From NCBI RefSeq assembly GCF_051307055.1, contig NZ_CP149994.1:1922001-1986000 (forward strand): a stretch of 64,000 nt of DNA. The letters run 5' to 3'. The stretch is from Dryocola sp051307055 (GTDB lineage: Bacteria; Pseudomonadota; Gammaproteobacteria; Enterobacterales; Enterobacteriaceae). The notes beneath the pieces were generated by a model. It was not told the origin of the DNA and made no database searches. It saw only the letters and a program-made list of their open reading frames with translations. The position numbers were made by a program, and so were the translations under genes. This document shows positions 1 through 7,938 of the stretch, piece after piece (within the stretch, counting starts at the first letter, position 1; each line of letters starts with the position of its first letter).

Positions 1-76
1 ATTTTTACGAACAAGCCGTTCAAAATTTTATTAATAAATCACCCCGCTGTTTTTTCTTCCGCTTTCTTCCTTTCTG

Positions 77-151
77 GTGAACAACACTGGCGCAACGCGC
101 TGTAGTTTCGCTCTCCTGCATCCGGCATCACGCACGCGCCGTGCGCTGTAA
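77..151 (+). CDS. candidate leader peptide (uORF) upstream of mdtJI
   Basis: A GTG-initiated frame of 24 codons lies in the mdtJ 5' region and ends with the residues HPASRTRRAL before TAA. The frame stays open further upstream to a TAA at 35-37, but no ATG is present in it. E. coli mdtJI is known to carry a short upstream ORF (mdtU) linked to polyamine-responsive expression, which is the reason to consider this one. There is no strong Shine-Dalgarno before the GTG, and I cannot recall the MdtU sequence well enough to claim homology, so this is a candidate only. Confidence 0.35.
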   Translation: MNNTGATRCSFALLHPASRTRRAL

Positions 152-242
152 GGCCATCTGACATTTTTGGTTTGCTTCGTCATTCGCTTAAAGCGAGTCG
201 ACAAGCCGCTGCGCCTTTATTTTCTCTGTCAGGAGAGAAATT

Positions 243-617
243 ATGTTGTACTGGATTTTATTAGCTCTGGCTATCGCCGCTGAAATTACCGGCACGCTGT
301 CTATGAAGTGGTCAAGCGTAAGTGACAGTAACGCCGGTTATATTTTTATGCTGGTGATGATCTCATTTTCTTATATTTTACTTTCTTTTTCGGTCAAGCG
401 TATCGCCCTTGGCGTGGCCTACGCCATGTGGGAAGGTACGGGTATTTTATTTATTACGTTGTTCAGCGTTCTGCTGTTCGACGAGTCCATCTCCCTGCTG
501 AAAATAACTGGCTTAACCACGCTGGTGGTGGGTATTGCATTAATTAAATCGGGAACCAGCACAAAGAAGATTTGTAAGCGGCAGACGGCCCGGGGAGGTG
601 ACCATGGCGTCGTTTGA
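243..617 (+). CDS. mdtJ: spermidine export protein MdtJ (SMR family)
   Basis: MdtJ is an inner-membrane subunit of the small multidrug resistance family. With MdtI it forms a heteromeric exporter of spermidine. The 124-residue product has four hydrophobic segments, the membrane-embedded Glu of helix 1 in the AAEITGT motif (about residue 14), and the typical GVAYAMWEG motif in helix 3. Length and sequence agree with E. coli MdtJ (about 121 aa), with a divergent charged C-terminal tail. The ATG is preceded by CAGGAGAG at good spacing. It overlaps mdtI by 14 bp, which indicates translational coupling. A possible leader peptide lies upstream. Confidence 0.97.
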   Translation: MLYWILLALAIAAEITGTLSMKWSSVSDSNAGYIFMLVMISFSYILLSFSVKRIALGVAYAMWEGTGILFITLFSVLLFDESISLLKITGLTTLVVGIALIKSGTSTKKICKRQTARGGDHGVV

Positions 618-933
618 ATGGGTACACGCCGCCTGGTTACTGGCCGCCATCGTGCTGGAAATTGCCGCCAACGTATTCCTTAAACAGTCTGACGGCTTCC
701 GTCGCCCTCTCTACGGCGTGCTTTCTTTGCTGGCGGTGCTTACCGCATTTAGCGCGCTGGCGCAGGCGGTTAAGGGGATCGAGCTTTCAGTGGCTTACGC
801 GCTATGGGGCGGCTTTGGGATTGCCGCGACGCTCGCCGCCGGCTGGCTGCTTTTTGGACAGCGGCTGAACCGCAAAGGCTGGCTGGGATTGATCCTCCTG
901 CTGACGGGCATGATCATCATCAAAATTGCCTGA
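604..933 (+). CDS. mdtI: spermidine export protein MdtI (SMR family)
   Basis: MdtI is the partner subunit of MdtJ in the spermidine exporter. The 109-residue product begins MASFEWVHAAW and contains the conserved helix-1 Glu (AIVLEIAAN) and the helix-3 motif SVAYALWGGFG. I chose the ATG at 604 because it gives the same length and N-terminus as E. coli MdtI; an upstream in-frame GTG at 598 is less likely. The sequence GGGGAGG sits just before the start, inside the mdtJ coding end. It converges with ydgD, leaving 47 bp between the genes. Confidence 0.97.
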   Translation: MASFEWVHAAWLLAAIVLEIAANVFLKQSDGFRRPLYGVLSLLAVLTAFSALAQAVKGIELSVAYALWGGFGIAATLAAGWLLFGQRLNRKGWLGLILLLTGMIIIKIA

Positions 934-980
934 AACCGTATAGCTGGCGTACCGCAGGGCTACTGTTCTGGCAGGCGATG

Positions 981-1787
981 CTACTGGCTTGCCAGCGCTT
1001 CTAAGCGATCCCGGAAGCCGGTGACTGAAATGGCACGGTTATCGGCGCGATAGCGATCTTTTGCCGCAGGCGCGGAACTTTGCACGGCAATCAGCTGCCA
1101 GCCGCTATCGGTTTTAAGCATCAGGGGTGAACCGCTGTCGCCCGGCAGCGTGTCGCACTGATGCGACAGAACGGTGTTTTGCGCCCAGCCGGTGACCAGG
1201 CAGTCGGTATGAGTATAAAGGTCGTCCAGATGATCCTCAGGATAGCCTGACTGCGTGACCTTACGATCCTGCGCTTTTAACGCTTCGGTCAGCGCATCGC
1301 GATCGCCGGTAAACAAGGGAAGGGGCGTGATGCCCGAAGGCGGGTTATGCAATATCACCAGCCCGAAATCGTGCGGCGCCGCGCCGGGAGGCACAATCCA
1401 GCCGTCGCCGTCCGCTTTTAAACGTCGCCCGAGGGAGCTTTCCACCCGGCCTTCGATATCGTGAATTTCGTAACGCCATCTCCCTTTTAGCGAGATAAAG
1501 CGTAATACGACGGCTTTGTCAGCTTTACCGCGGGGAGGCTGCAGCAGACAGTGCCCGGCCGTTAAGGCCAGATGAGGTGAAATTAAGGTGGCGGTGCATA
1601 AGTTGCCGCTGGCGGTTTCCAGCTGGCCGATGGCATCCCACGGGCTGTCGGCGGGATGGTCCACCTGGGTTCGGTCATCGTTGCCAAAAAACAACGTTTT
1701 CACTTCCGCAGCGTTGTCATTATCGGCCTGTGACAGGGCCGGTAATAAACATAAAGCGCCTGACAGCAATACAACTCTTTTGTACAT
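981..1787 (-). CDS. ydgD: exported trypsin-like serine protease homologue YdgD
   Basis: The 268-residue product begins with a Sec signal peptide (hydrophobic stretch about residues 5-20, cleavage near SQA-D). It then has a trypsin/S1 fold with all three catalytic residues visible: His79 in TAGHC, Asp140 in PHDFGLV and Ser218 in GDSGSP. Length matches E. coli YdgD (about 273 aa). It should act in the periplasm; no substrate is known to me. It stands alone on the minus strand between mdtI (convergent) and ydgU, as in E. coli. Confidence 0.93.
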   Translation of the reverse strand: MYKRVVLLSGALCLLPALSQADNDNAAEVKTLFFGNDDRTQVDHPADSPWDAIGQLETASGNLCTATLISPHLALTAGHCLLQPPRGKADKAVVLRFISLKGRWRYEIHDIEGRVESSLGRRLKADGDGWIVPPGAAPHDFGLVILHNPPSGITPLPLFTGDRDALTEALKAQDRKVTQSGYPEDHLDDLYTHTDCLVTGWAQNTVLSHQCDTLPGDSGSPLMLKTDSGWQLIAVQSSAPAAKDRYRADNRAISVTGFRDRLEALASQ

Positions 1788-1891
1788 ATCACTCTCTGTG
1801 GGGCGATTAATTATGATTTTTGTATAAACCCGATGGCATAACTATAGACGGGCCGCGGAGAAAGTGGGAGTAAAAACAGCGTGCTACGCCT

Positions 1892-1972
1892 TTAAATCCA
1901 GAAGCTGAAGGTAATAATGCCGCAGACGATCAGCAGCGAAAGGATGATTTCAAAACCGTAGCGTCGCAACAT
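1892..1972 (-). CDS. ydgU: small inner-membrane protein YdgU
   Basis: This 26-residue ORF encodes a short basic N-terminus (MLRRYGFE) followed by a single hydrophobic helix of about 17 residues. E. coli has the small membrane protein YdgU (27 aa, MGRYRFE... start) at exactly this position between asr and ydgD, and the basic/aromatic N-terminus and length agree. A Shine-Dalgarno GGAG lies 8 nt before the ATG. Function is unknown; in E. coli it is probably transcribed with asr. Position and pattern support the call strongly, but the helix residues diverge. Confidence 0.82.
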   Translation of the reverse strand: MLRRYGFEIILSLLIVCGIITFSFWI

Positions 1973-1990
1973 CACCCGGACTCCAGAAGT

Positions 1991-2130
1991 AAACATCCGG
2001 CGAACCGGGCGTTCTGAAATACCCATTTCCATGCACCATGGATACTGTTTTCAGGCCTGCCCCAGGCGCCAAAAAACTACGCTTTTTTGGTGGTTACCGG
2101 CAAACTAAACACCCGGCGAACCGGGTGTTT
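1991..2130. terminator. repeated hairpins downstream of asr
   Basis: Two near-identical hairpin sequences sit here: 1991-2013 (arms AAACATCCGG and CCGGGCGTT around CGAA) and 2107-2130 (arms AAACACCCGG and CCGGGTGTTT around CGAA, a perfect 10-bp stem). Between them, at 2069-2090, is another stem of CCAAAAAA and TTTTTTGG with a 6-nt loop. The 2107-2130 hairpin lies 36 bp beyond the asr stop and is likely its terminator. The first copy is just upstream of ydgU. Confidence 0.6.
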
Positions 2131-2165
2131 TCATTGGGCTTCATTCCGGGAGCGTCCCGGCAAAC

Positions 2166-2480
2166 TTATGCCGCTGGCTGAGCGGCTGGTTTGGTCGCTG
2201 CGTGGGCCGCTTTTTTATGGTGCTTTTTAGCGGCCTGCGCTTTCTGAGCAGGTTTTGCAGCTTCGGTTTTCACCGCTTTTTTGTGGTGTTTTTTAGCAGC
2301 CTGAGCTTTCTGCTCGGTAGCGGCTTTTTTGTGTTTCTTGTGATGAGTGGTTTTTACCGGCGCTTTAGCCGGAGCAGCGGCGGTAGCGGCAGGCGCCGGA
2401 GCAGCAGTGGTTTCAGCAGCGAAAGCAGCAGAAGACAGACCCATGGCAGCGGCAACAACCAGCGCTAATACTTTGTTCAT
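2166..2480 (-). CDS. asr: acid shock protein Asr
   Basis: Asr is a periplasmic, intrinsically disordered, highly basic protein induced at low pH. The 104-residue product has a signal peptide ending SAAFA-AE, then an Ala/Pro-rich stretch and Lys/His-rich repeats in which the unit QKAQAAKKHHKKA occurs twice. The C-terminus PAAQPAA is the same as in E. coli Asr (102 aa). GAGGATGTCGAG precedes the ATG. The upstream region carries an RstA-box-like site, consistent with acid induction through RstAB. Confidence 0.96.
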   Translation of the reverse strand: MNKVLALVVAAAMGLSSAAFAAETTAAPAPAATAAAPAKAPVKTTHHKKHKKAATEQKAQAAKKHHKKAVKTEAAKPAQKAQAAKKHHKKAAHAATKPAAQPAA

Positions 2481-2536
2481 CTCGACATCCTCGAATTTGT
2501 TTGTGTGTGAACCCCACTGCGGGGCCGTTGAGGTGA

Positions 2537-2598
2537 ACTATAGGCCTGCCGTTGCAAACCTTCAGTGAGTGACTGGTATCGGCGTGTAACGGAATGTA
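2537..2598 (-). promoter_or_regulatory. asr promoter with RstA box
   Basis: Read on the minus strand, 2598-2585 is TACATTCCGTTACA, which differs at one position from the RstA box consensus TACATNTNGTTACA. A -10-like TATAGT lies at 2542-2537 with no good -35, as expected for an activator-dependent promoter. The arrangement resembles the RstA-controlled asr promoter of E. coli. Confidence 0.72.
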
Positions 2599-2652
2599 CA
2601 AGAGGGAATGGGGCAGGTAAAACGCCGGGTACGCGTGCCCCGGCGTCAGGGG

Positions 2653-4137
2653 TTACAGGTAACGAGCCTCTAAATGTTTGCGGAAGTACAACGGGTTAAG
2701 ATCCTCGCCTGTCGCGTTGGTGATAAGTTGCGAGGTGGTGAAACGGCTGCCGTGCTGCCAGATGTTCTGGCTCAGCCAGTCGAACAATGCCGTGAAGTTC
2801 CCTTCTGCAATATCGCTTTCAAGCTGCGGCAGCGCGCGTTTGGCTGCGTTAAACAGCTGCGCGGCGTACATGGCGCCCAGCGTGTAAGACGGGAAGTAGC
2901 CGAAGGCGCCGTCAGTCCAGTGGATATCCTGCATGCAGCCGTTGCGATAGTTATCCTTCGTCGACAGTCCCAGCCAGTGCTGCATTTTCTCGTCCCACAG
3001 CGCGGGAATATCCTCCACTTCAATATCGCCCTCAATCAGCGCTCGTTCTATCTCGTAACGCAGCACCACGTGAGCCGGATAACTTACTTCATCGGCATCC
3101 ACGCGGATATAACCGCGCTCAACGCGCTGGTTCAGCGCGACAAAATTCTGCATCTCAAAAGCAGGCTGCGCGCCAAAACGAGCGATAACTTTTGGCAGCA
3201 GCAGCTTGAGGAACGCTGCGCTGCGGCCAAGCTGCATTTCGAAGAACAAACTTTGCGATTCATGAATGGCCGTGGAGCGGGCATGGGCAACCGGCTGCCC
3301 CAGCCATTCGCGCGGAAGATTTTGCTCGTAGCGAGCGTGCCCGGTTTCATGGATCACCCCAAACAGCGAGGTGATTAGATCGTTTTCATCGTAGCGGGTG
3401 GTGATGCGGACATCTTCAGGCACGCCGCCGCAGAAAGGATGCGCGCTCACGTCCAGGCGCCCGCCGTTAAAATCGAAACCAAGCAGCTGCATGATCTCCA
3501 GGCCAAGCTCGCGCTGGGTCCCGGTAGCAAAAGGGCCAGCCGGCATCATCACCGACTGCCGGGCCTGTTTAGCCACTACTTTTTGCAGCAGGTCAGGCAG
3601 CCAGCTGCGCAAATCGCCAAACAACACGTCGAGTTTCGCGCTTGTCATGCCCGGCTCGTAAAGATCGAGCAGCGCGTCGTAGCGCGATTTACCTTTGGCT
3701 TCAGCGCGCAGTCTGGCTTCTTCGCGGCTAACGCGCACCACCTCTTTTAAGTTGGCAGCAAAGCCCTGCCAGTCGTTGGCGGGACGCTGGGTGCGCCAGC
3801 CGTGTTCGCAGCGGGTGCCCACCAGCGACTTTTCTTCCACCAGCGATTCCGGCAGCAGCACCGCTTCCTGGTACTGGCGTGTCATTTCACGCAGGTTGGC
3901 GCGCTCAACGTCGTTCAGATCTTCCTGCGCGGCGGCCTGCAGCAGCGTGGCAATTTTTTTATCGGTCAGAATTTGATGCTGTAGCACGCTCAGTTCGGCC
4001 AGGGCTTCGCCGCGCGCGGCGCTGCCGGCTGGCGGCATGTTGGTGAACATGTCCCATCCGGCGATGGCAGAGAGATGTCCGAAGCGGGACAGGCGCTGGA
4101 AGGTGCGGGTAAGATGCTTATAGTTTTGCTTTTCCAT
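2653..4137 (-). CDS. M32-family carboxypeptidase (thermostable carboxypeptidase 1-like)
   Basis: This is a cytoplasmic zinc metallocarboxypeptidase of 494 residues, the usual M32 length. The zinc-binding HEXXH motif is HETGH at 263-267, and the downstream third ligand lies in the IHESQ motif (about residues 291-295). No signal peptide is present. It probably trims C-terminal residues from peptides. It lies downstream of ynfM on the same strand with a 71-bp gap. This gene is not at this place in E. coli K-12, so it is an accessory insertion between asr and ynfM. The start codon has GAGG 5 nt upstream, inside a long inverted repeat. Confidence 0.92.
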   Translation of the reverse strand: MEKQNYKHLTRTFQRLSRFGHLSAIAGWDMFTNMPPAGSAARGEALAELSVLQHQILTDKKIATLLQAAAQEDLNDVERANLREMTRQYQEAVLLPESLVEEKSLVGTRCEHGWRTQRPANDWQGFAANLKEVVRVSREEARLRAEAKGKSRYDALLDLYEPGMTSAKLDVLFGDLRSWLPDLLQKVVAKQARQSVMMPAGPFATGTQRELGLEIMQLLGFDFNGGRLDVSAHPFCGGVPEDVRITTRYDENDLITSLFGVIHETGHARYEQNLPREWLGQPVAHARSTAIHESQSLFFEMQLGRSAAFLKLLLPKVIARFGAQPAFEMQNFVALNQRVERGYIRVDADEVSYPAHVVLRYEIERALIEGDIEVEDIPALWDEKMQHWLGLSTKDNYRNGCMQDIHWTDGAFGYFPSYTLGAMYAAQLFNAAKRALPQLESDIAEGNFTALFDWLSQNIWQHGSRFTTSQLITNATGEDLNPLYFRKHLEARYL

Positions 4138-4138
4138 A

Positions 4139-4200
4139 GGGCCTCGTAAGTGTGATTAACGCAGCGAAAATAGCAAAAAGCGCTAATAAAAACGAGGCCC
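4139..4200 (-). promoter_or_regulatory. inverted repeat enclosing the carboxypeptidase ribosome binding site
   Basis: On the minus strand, GGGCCTCGT (4200-4192) and ACGAGGCCC (4147-4139) are perfect 9-bp arms separated by 44 nt. The second arm contains the GAGG that serves as Shine-Dalgarno for the gene starting at 4137. In a read-through transcript from ynfM the arm pair would hide that site. It may alternatively be part of a weak ynfM terminator. Confidence 0.4.
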
Positions 4201-4208
4201 GCTGGCGG

Positions 4209-5465
4209 TTAGTGCGCCCGTTGGTGCAGACGGCTGCCAACCAGTAAAGCCATCACCAGCAGTGCGCCGATAAAAGCGGCGACGCCATACCAGCCGAACT
4301 GGTGCCAGAACACGCCGCCCAGCGTACCTGCGATGCTTGAACCGAGGTAATAGCTGAACAGATAAAGAGAAGATGCCTGGCCTCTGGCACGTTTCGCGCG
4401 CGGCCCAATCCAGCTGCTGGCAACGGAGTGCGCCGCAAAGAAACCGGCAGAGAACAACAGCATGCCGATGAAAATCACGATTAGCGGTGAGAACAGGGTA
4501 AGCACCAGGCCCGACAGCATAATGCCGGTGGAGAAAATCATGACCGGGCCGCGGCCAAACTTCGTCGTCATCGCACCGGCTTTTGGCGAACTCCAGGTGC
4601 CGGTTAAATAAGCGACCGAAAGCAGGCCCACCACCGCCTGGCTTAAGAACCACGGCGCCTCCATCAGGCGATAGCCGATGTAGTTAAACAGCGTGACGAA
4701 CGCGCCCATCAGCAGGAAACCTTCGGCAAACAGCAACGGCAGGCCCTGGTCGCGCCAGTGCAGACGGAAATTAATAAACAGCGTTTTAGGGCGCAGGGAA
4801 GAAGGGCGAAAGTGCCGGGATGCAGGCAGAATTTTCCAGAACATCAGCGCAGAGGCCAGCGCAAAACAGCCAATCGCCGCCACCGCAATACGCCAGTTGA
4901 AGAAGTCCGTTATCACCGCGCTTAACAGCCGGCCGCTCATGCCGCCGATGGAGTTCCCGCTAATGTACAGCCCCATAGAGAAGGCCACGACGCTTGGGTG
5001 AATTTCCTCGCTGAGGTAAGTCATACCGACGGCGGCAACGCCGCTCAGAGAAAGGCCTGTCAGCGCGCGCATCATCAGGATGCCGTGCCAGCTTGTCATC
5101 ATGGTGGAAAGTAGCGTGCAGCAGGAGGCGAGAACTAAAGCCGCAACCATCACCGGCTTACGCCCAATGGCGTCGGAGAGCGGCCCGGTAAACAGCAAAC
5201 CGATGGCGAGCATAGCGGTTGATATCGACAGGGAAATACTGCTGCTGGCGGGAGATACGGCAAATTCATGCGAGAGCACCGGCAAAATGGGCTGCACGCA
5301 GTAAAGCAGCGCAAACGTGGCCAGACCGGCGGAGAAAAGCGCCAGCGTGACGCGCATAAACTGGGAGGTGCCGCGTTTAATGTAAGCTGCTGACGCAGGC
5401 GTTGCGGAAATGTGTTCGTCAACGTCGCTTGCCGGAGCGGCGCTGGCGGAGGATGTACGGCTCAA
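4209..5465 (-). CDS. ynfM: MFS transporter YnfM
   Basis: An inner-membrane major facilitator family protein of 418 residues with about twelve hydrophobic helices and a hydrophilic N-terminal tail of about 35 residues. The loop 2-3 motif GPLSDAIGRKP is the classic MFS signature. It matches E. coli YnfM in length, position and divergent orientation to a LysR gene. Arabinose efflux has been suggested for related proteins, but the substrate remains uncertain. The 104-bp intergenic region shared with ynfL suggests control by YnfL. Confidence 0.94.
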   Translation of the reverse strand: MSRTSSASAAPASDVDEHISATPASAAYIKRGTSQFMRVTLALFSAGLATFALLYCVQPILPVLSHEFAVSPASSSISLSISTAMLAIGLLFTGPLSDAIGRKPVMVAALVLASCCTLLSTMMTSWHGILMMRALTGLSLSGVAAVGMTYLSEEIHPSVVAFSMGLYISGNSIGGMSGRLLSAVITDFFNWRIAVAAIGCFALASALMFWKILPASRHFRPSSLRPKTLFINFRLHWRDQGLPLLFAEGFLLMGAFVTLFNYIGYRLMEAPWFLSQAVVGLLSVAYLTGTWSSPKAGAMTTKFGRGPVMIFSTGIMLSGLVLTLFSPLIVIFIGMLLFSAGFFAAHSVASSWIGPRAKRARGQASSLYLFSYYLGSSIAGTLGGVFWHQFGWYGVAAFIGALLVMALLVGSRLHQRAH

Positions 5466-5569
5466 AATCGATCCTTAGGAAAGTCGGAGGGCGTGGCTTT
5501 CCTGACAGAGTAGAAAACGGCGAATGTTCTGTCTAATATATTAATAATCTCAATTGATATGTTTAAAAT

Positions 5570-6472
5570 ATGAATATTGAACTGCGTCATTTACGCTATT
5601 TCGTGGCGGTGGCAGAAGAGCTGCATTTTGGGCGAGCCGCCGCGCGGCTGCGTATCTCCCAGCCTCCTTTAAGCCAGCAGATTCAGATCCTCGAACAGCA
5701 GACAGGCGCCAGGCTGCTGGCACGCACCAATCGCAGCGTAAATCTCACGGCGGCGGGGCAGCAATTTTTGACCGATGCGCGCCAGATTCTGGGGCAGGTT
5801 GAAGCGGCGGCGGCACGCGCCGAACGCCTGCATCACGGGGAAACGGGGGAATTGCGCATAGGCTTTACCTCTTCCGCGCCCTTTATTAAAGGCGTCTCGG
5901 ACAGCCTTTCAACGTTCAGAAAACGTTACCCGGACGTGCATATCCAGATGCGTGAAATCAATACGCGCCAGCAGATTGCGCCGCTTAACGACGGCGAACT
6001 GGAGCTGGGATTAATGCGCAATACGCGCCTGCCGGAGACGCTGGCATGGAAACTGGTGCTGCGCGAGCCTTTGCTGGCGATGGTGCACCGCGATCATCCT
6101 CTGGCCGCTTATCAATCCATCTCACTTCAGGATCTGGCGCATGAGCCCTTCGTCTTCTTTGATCCGCACGTGGGTACCGGTCTGTATGACGATATTCTTG
6201 GCCTGCTGCACCGCTTCAACATTTCCCCCTATATCACCCAGGAAGTGGGGGAGGCGATGACGATTATCGGTCTGGTTTCTGCGGGGCTTGGAGTATCTAT
6301 TTTACCTGCTTCATTTCAGCGGATACGGTTAAGCGACGTGGTGTGGCTGCCGTTGCAGGAGCAGGAAGCCCGCTCGGAAATGTGGCTGGTGTGGCCAAAA
6401 CATCGCGAGCTTTCAGGCGCCGCGCTTCGCATCAGCGCGCTGCTAACCGAGGCGACCTGCGGGCCAGAATAA
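5570..6472 (+). CDS. ynfL: LysR-family transcriptional regulator YnfL
   Basis: A 300-residue LysR-type regulator. Residues 1-60 form the winged helix-turn-helix (AAARLRISQPPLSQQIQILE), followed by a substrate-binding domain from about residue 90. Length and context match E. coli YnfL (297 aa). It is transcribed divergently from ynfM, its probable target. The shared region contains AT-rich dyads such as ATTAAT-N7-ATTGAT typical of LysR sites. The effector is unknown. Confidence 0.94.
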   Translation: MNIELRHLRYFVAVAEELHFGRAAARLRISQPPLSQQIQILEQQTGARLLARTNRSVNLTAAGQQFLTDARQILGQVEAAAARAERLHHGETGELRIGFTSSAPFIKGVSDSLSTFRKRYPDVHIQMREINTRQQIAPLNDGELELGLMRNTRLPETLAWKLVLREPLLAMVHRDHPLAAYQSISLQDLAHEPFVFFDPHVGTGLYDDILGLLHRFNISPYITQEVGEAMTIIGLVSAGLGVSILPASFQRIRLSDVVWLPLQEQEARSEMWLVWPKHRELSGAALRISALLTEATCGPE

Positions 6473-6561
6473 GCGCAAATCCGCGTTATTATGTGCGGTA
6501 AATCACAACCCTACGTAAATATTTGACTAGCCCGCTTGAAGTGTTTCACCATAGCCGAAAG

Positions 6562-6585
6562 TTTATTTCGAAGCGCGAAAATAAA
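6562..6585 (+). promoter_or_regulatory. Mlc autoregulatory operator
   Basis: A 24-bp imperfect dyad, TTTATTTCG followed by a GCGCGAAAATAAA half, lies immediately before the mlc ribosome binding site. It has the AT-rich flanks around a CGCG-type core typical of Mlc/NagC operators, and mlc is known to be autoregulated in E. coli. Confidence 0.6.
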
Positions 6586-6596
6586 GGGAGTACCAC

Positions 6597-7814
6597 GTGG
6601 TTGCTGATAGCCAACCGGGCCATATCGATCAGATTAAGCAAACGAATGCAGGCGTGGTTTACCGCCTCATTGACAGCCATGGCCCGGTATCGCGTATCGA
6701 TCTTTCCCGTCTGGCGCAGCTTGCTCCAGCCAGCATTACCAAAATCGTGCGCGAGATGCTCGAAGCGCATCTGGTGCAGGAGACGGAAATTCAGGATCCC
6801 GGTAGCCGCGGTCGGCCGGCGGTAGGCTTAATGCTCGAGACGGAAGCCTGGCACTATCTTTCGGTGCGCATTAACCGCGGCGAGATTTCCCTTGGCCTGC
6901 ACGACCTCAGCAGCCGGCTGATTGTCGAAGATACCGTTTCACTCCCGGTTGAAGATCCGAATCCTCTGCCTGAACGTATTATCAGCCAGGTGGATCAATT
7001 TTTTATACGTCATCAGGATAAACTCGAACGCCTGACCGCCATCGCCATTACCCTGCCGGGCATTATCGATACGGTACGCGGGATCGTGCACCGTATGCCG
7101 TTTTACGAGGTTTGCGATATGCCGCTGGGCGAAATGCTGGAAAACCATACCGGCGTCCCGGTATTTATTCAGCACGATATCAGCGCGTGGACTATGGCCG
7201 AAGGGTTGTTCGGCGCTTCCCGCGGCGCGCGCGACGTCATTCAGGTTGTTATCGACCACAACGTTGGCGCAGGCGTTATCACCGATGGCCGCCTGCTGCA
7301 CGCGGGCAGCAGCAGCCTGGTGGAGATTGGCCATACGCAGGTCGATCCTTACGGCAAGCGCTGCTACTGCGGCAACCACGGCTGCCTGGAAACCATCGCC
7401 AGCGTCGAAAGCGTGCTGGAGCTGGCCCAGCTGCGAATGAACCAGTCGCTGGGGTCGATGCTTCACGAGCATCCCCTGACGGTAGAGTCGCTTTGCGATG
7501 CGGCCCTGCAGGGCGACCTTCTCGCCAAAGATATTATCCTCGGCGTTGGCGTCAATGTCGGGCGCATTCTCGCCATCATGGTGAACCTGTTTAACCCGCA
7601 AAAAATTCTGATAGGTTCGCCGTTCAACCGCGCAGCGGATATCCTCCATCCGGCCATTACAAGCTGCATTCGCCAGCAGGCGCTGCCCGCCTACAGCCAG
7701 CACATGATCGTCGAAAGCACCCAGTATAACCACCGTGGGACGATGGCGGGGGCGGCGCTGGTAAAAGACGCCATGTATAACGGTTCGTTACTGATTCGCC
7801 TGCTGCAGGGATAA
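6597..7814 (+). CDS. mlc: ROK-family transcriptional repressor Mlc (glucose response)
   Basis: Mlc represses ptsG, ptsHI, manXYZ and malT in the absence of glucose and is sequestered by dephosphorylated EIICB-Glc. The 405-residue product has the N-terminal HTH (SRIDLSRLAQLAPASITKIVREM), the ROK domain and the zinc-binding cluster GKRCYCGNHGCLE. It is nearly collinear with E. coli Mlc (406 aa). The start is GTG, as in E. coli, with GGGAG 6 nt upstream. It lies upstream of bioD2 on the same strand, separated by 124 bp. Confidence 0.98.
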   Translation: MVADSQPGHIDQIKQTNAGVVYRLIDSHGPVSRIDLSRLAQLAPASITKIVREMLEAHLVQETEIQDPGSRGRPAVGLMLETEAWHYLSVRINRGEISLGLHDLSSRLIVEDTVSLPVEDPNPLPERIISQVDQFFIRHQDKLERLTAIAITLPGIIDTVRGIVHRMPFYEVCDMPLGEMLENHTGVPVFIQHDISAWTMAEGLFGASRGARDVIQVVIDHNVGAGVITDGRLLHAGSSSLVEIGHTQVDPYGKRCYCGNHGCLETIASVESVLELAQLRMNQSLGSMLHEHPLTVESLCDAALQGDLLAKDIILGVGVNVGRILAIMVNLFNPQKILIGSPFNRAADILHPAITSCIRQQALPAYSQHMIVESTQYNHRGTMAGAALVKDAMYNGSLLIRLLQG

Positions 7815-7938
7815 TCATTTTCATTGATCCACTAAAAATTGCGCTATCTCAATCTGGGCGTTTCACTCTTCTTTTAGACTTCCGGGACTGAATTATTCAC
7901 ATTCTTAATTAGTTTTGCGTATTGCCCCGGGAGTTAGC

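Noticed and set aside
4183..4653. 156-codon minus-strand ORF inside ynfM
   Set aside because: It is an out-of-frame reading of the ynfM coding strand, with no ribosome site and no recognisable domain.
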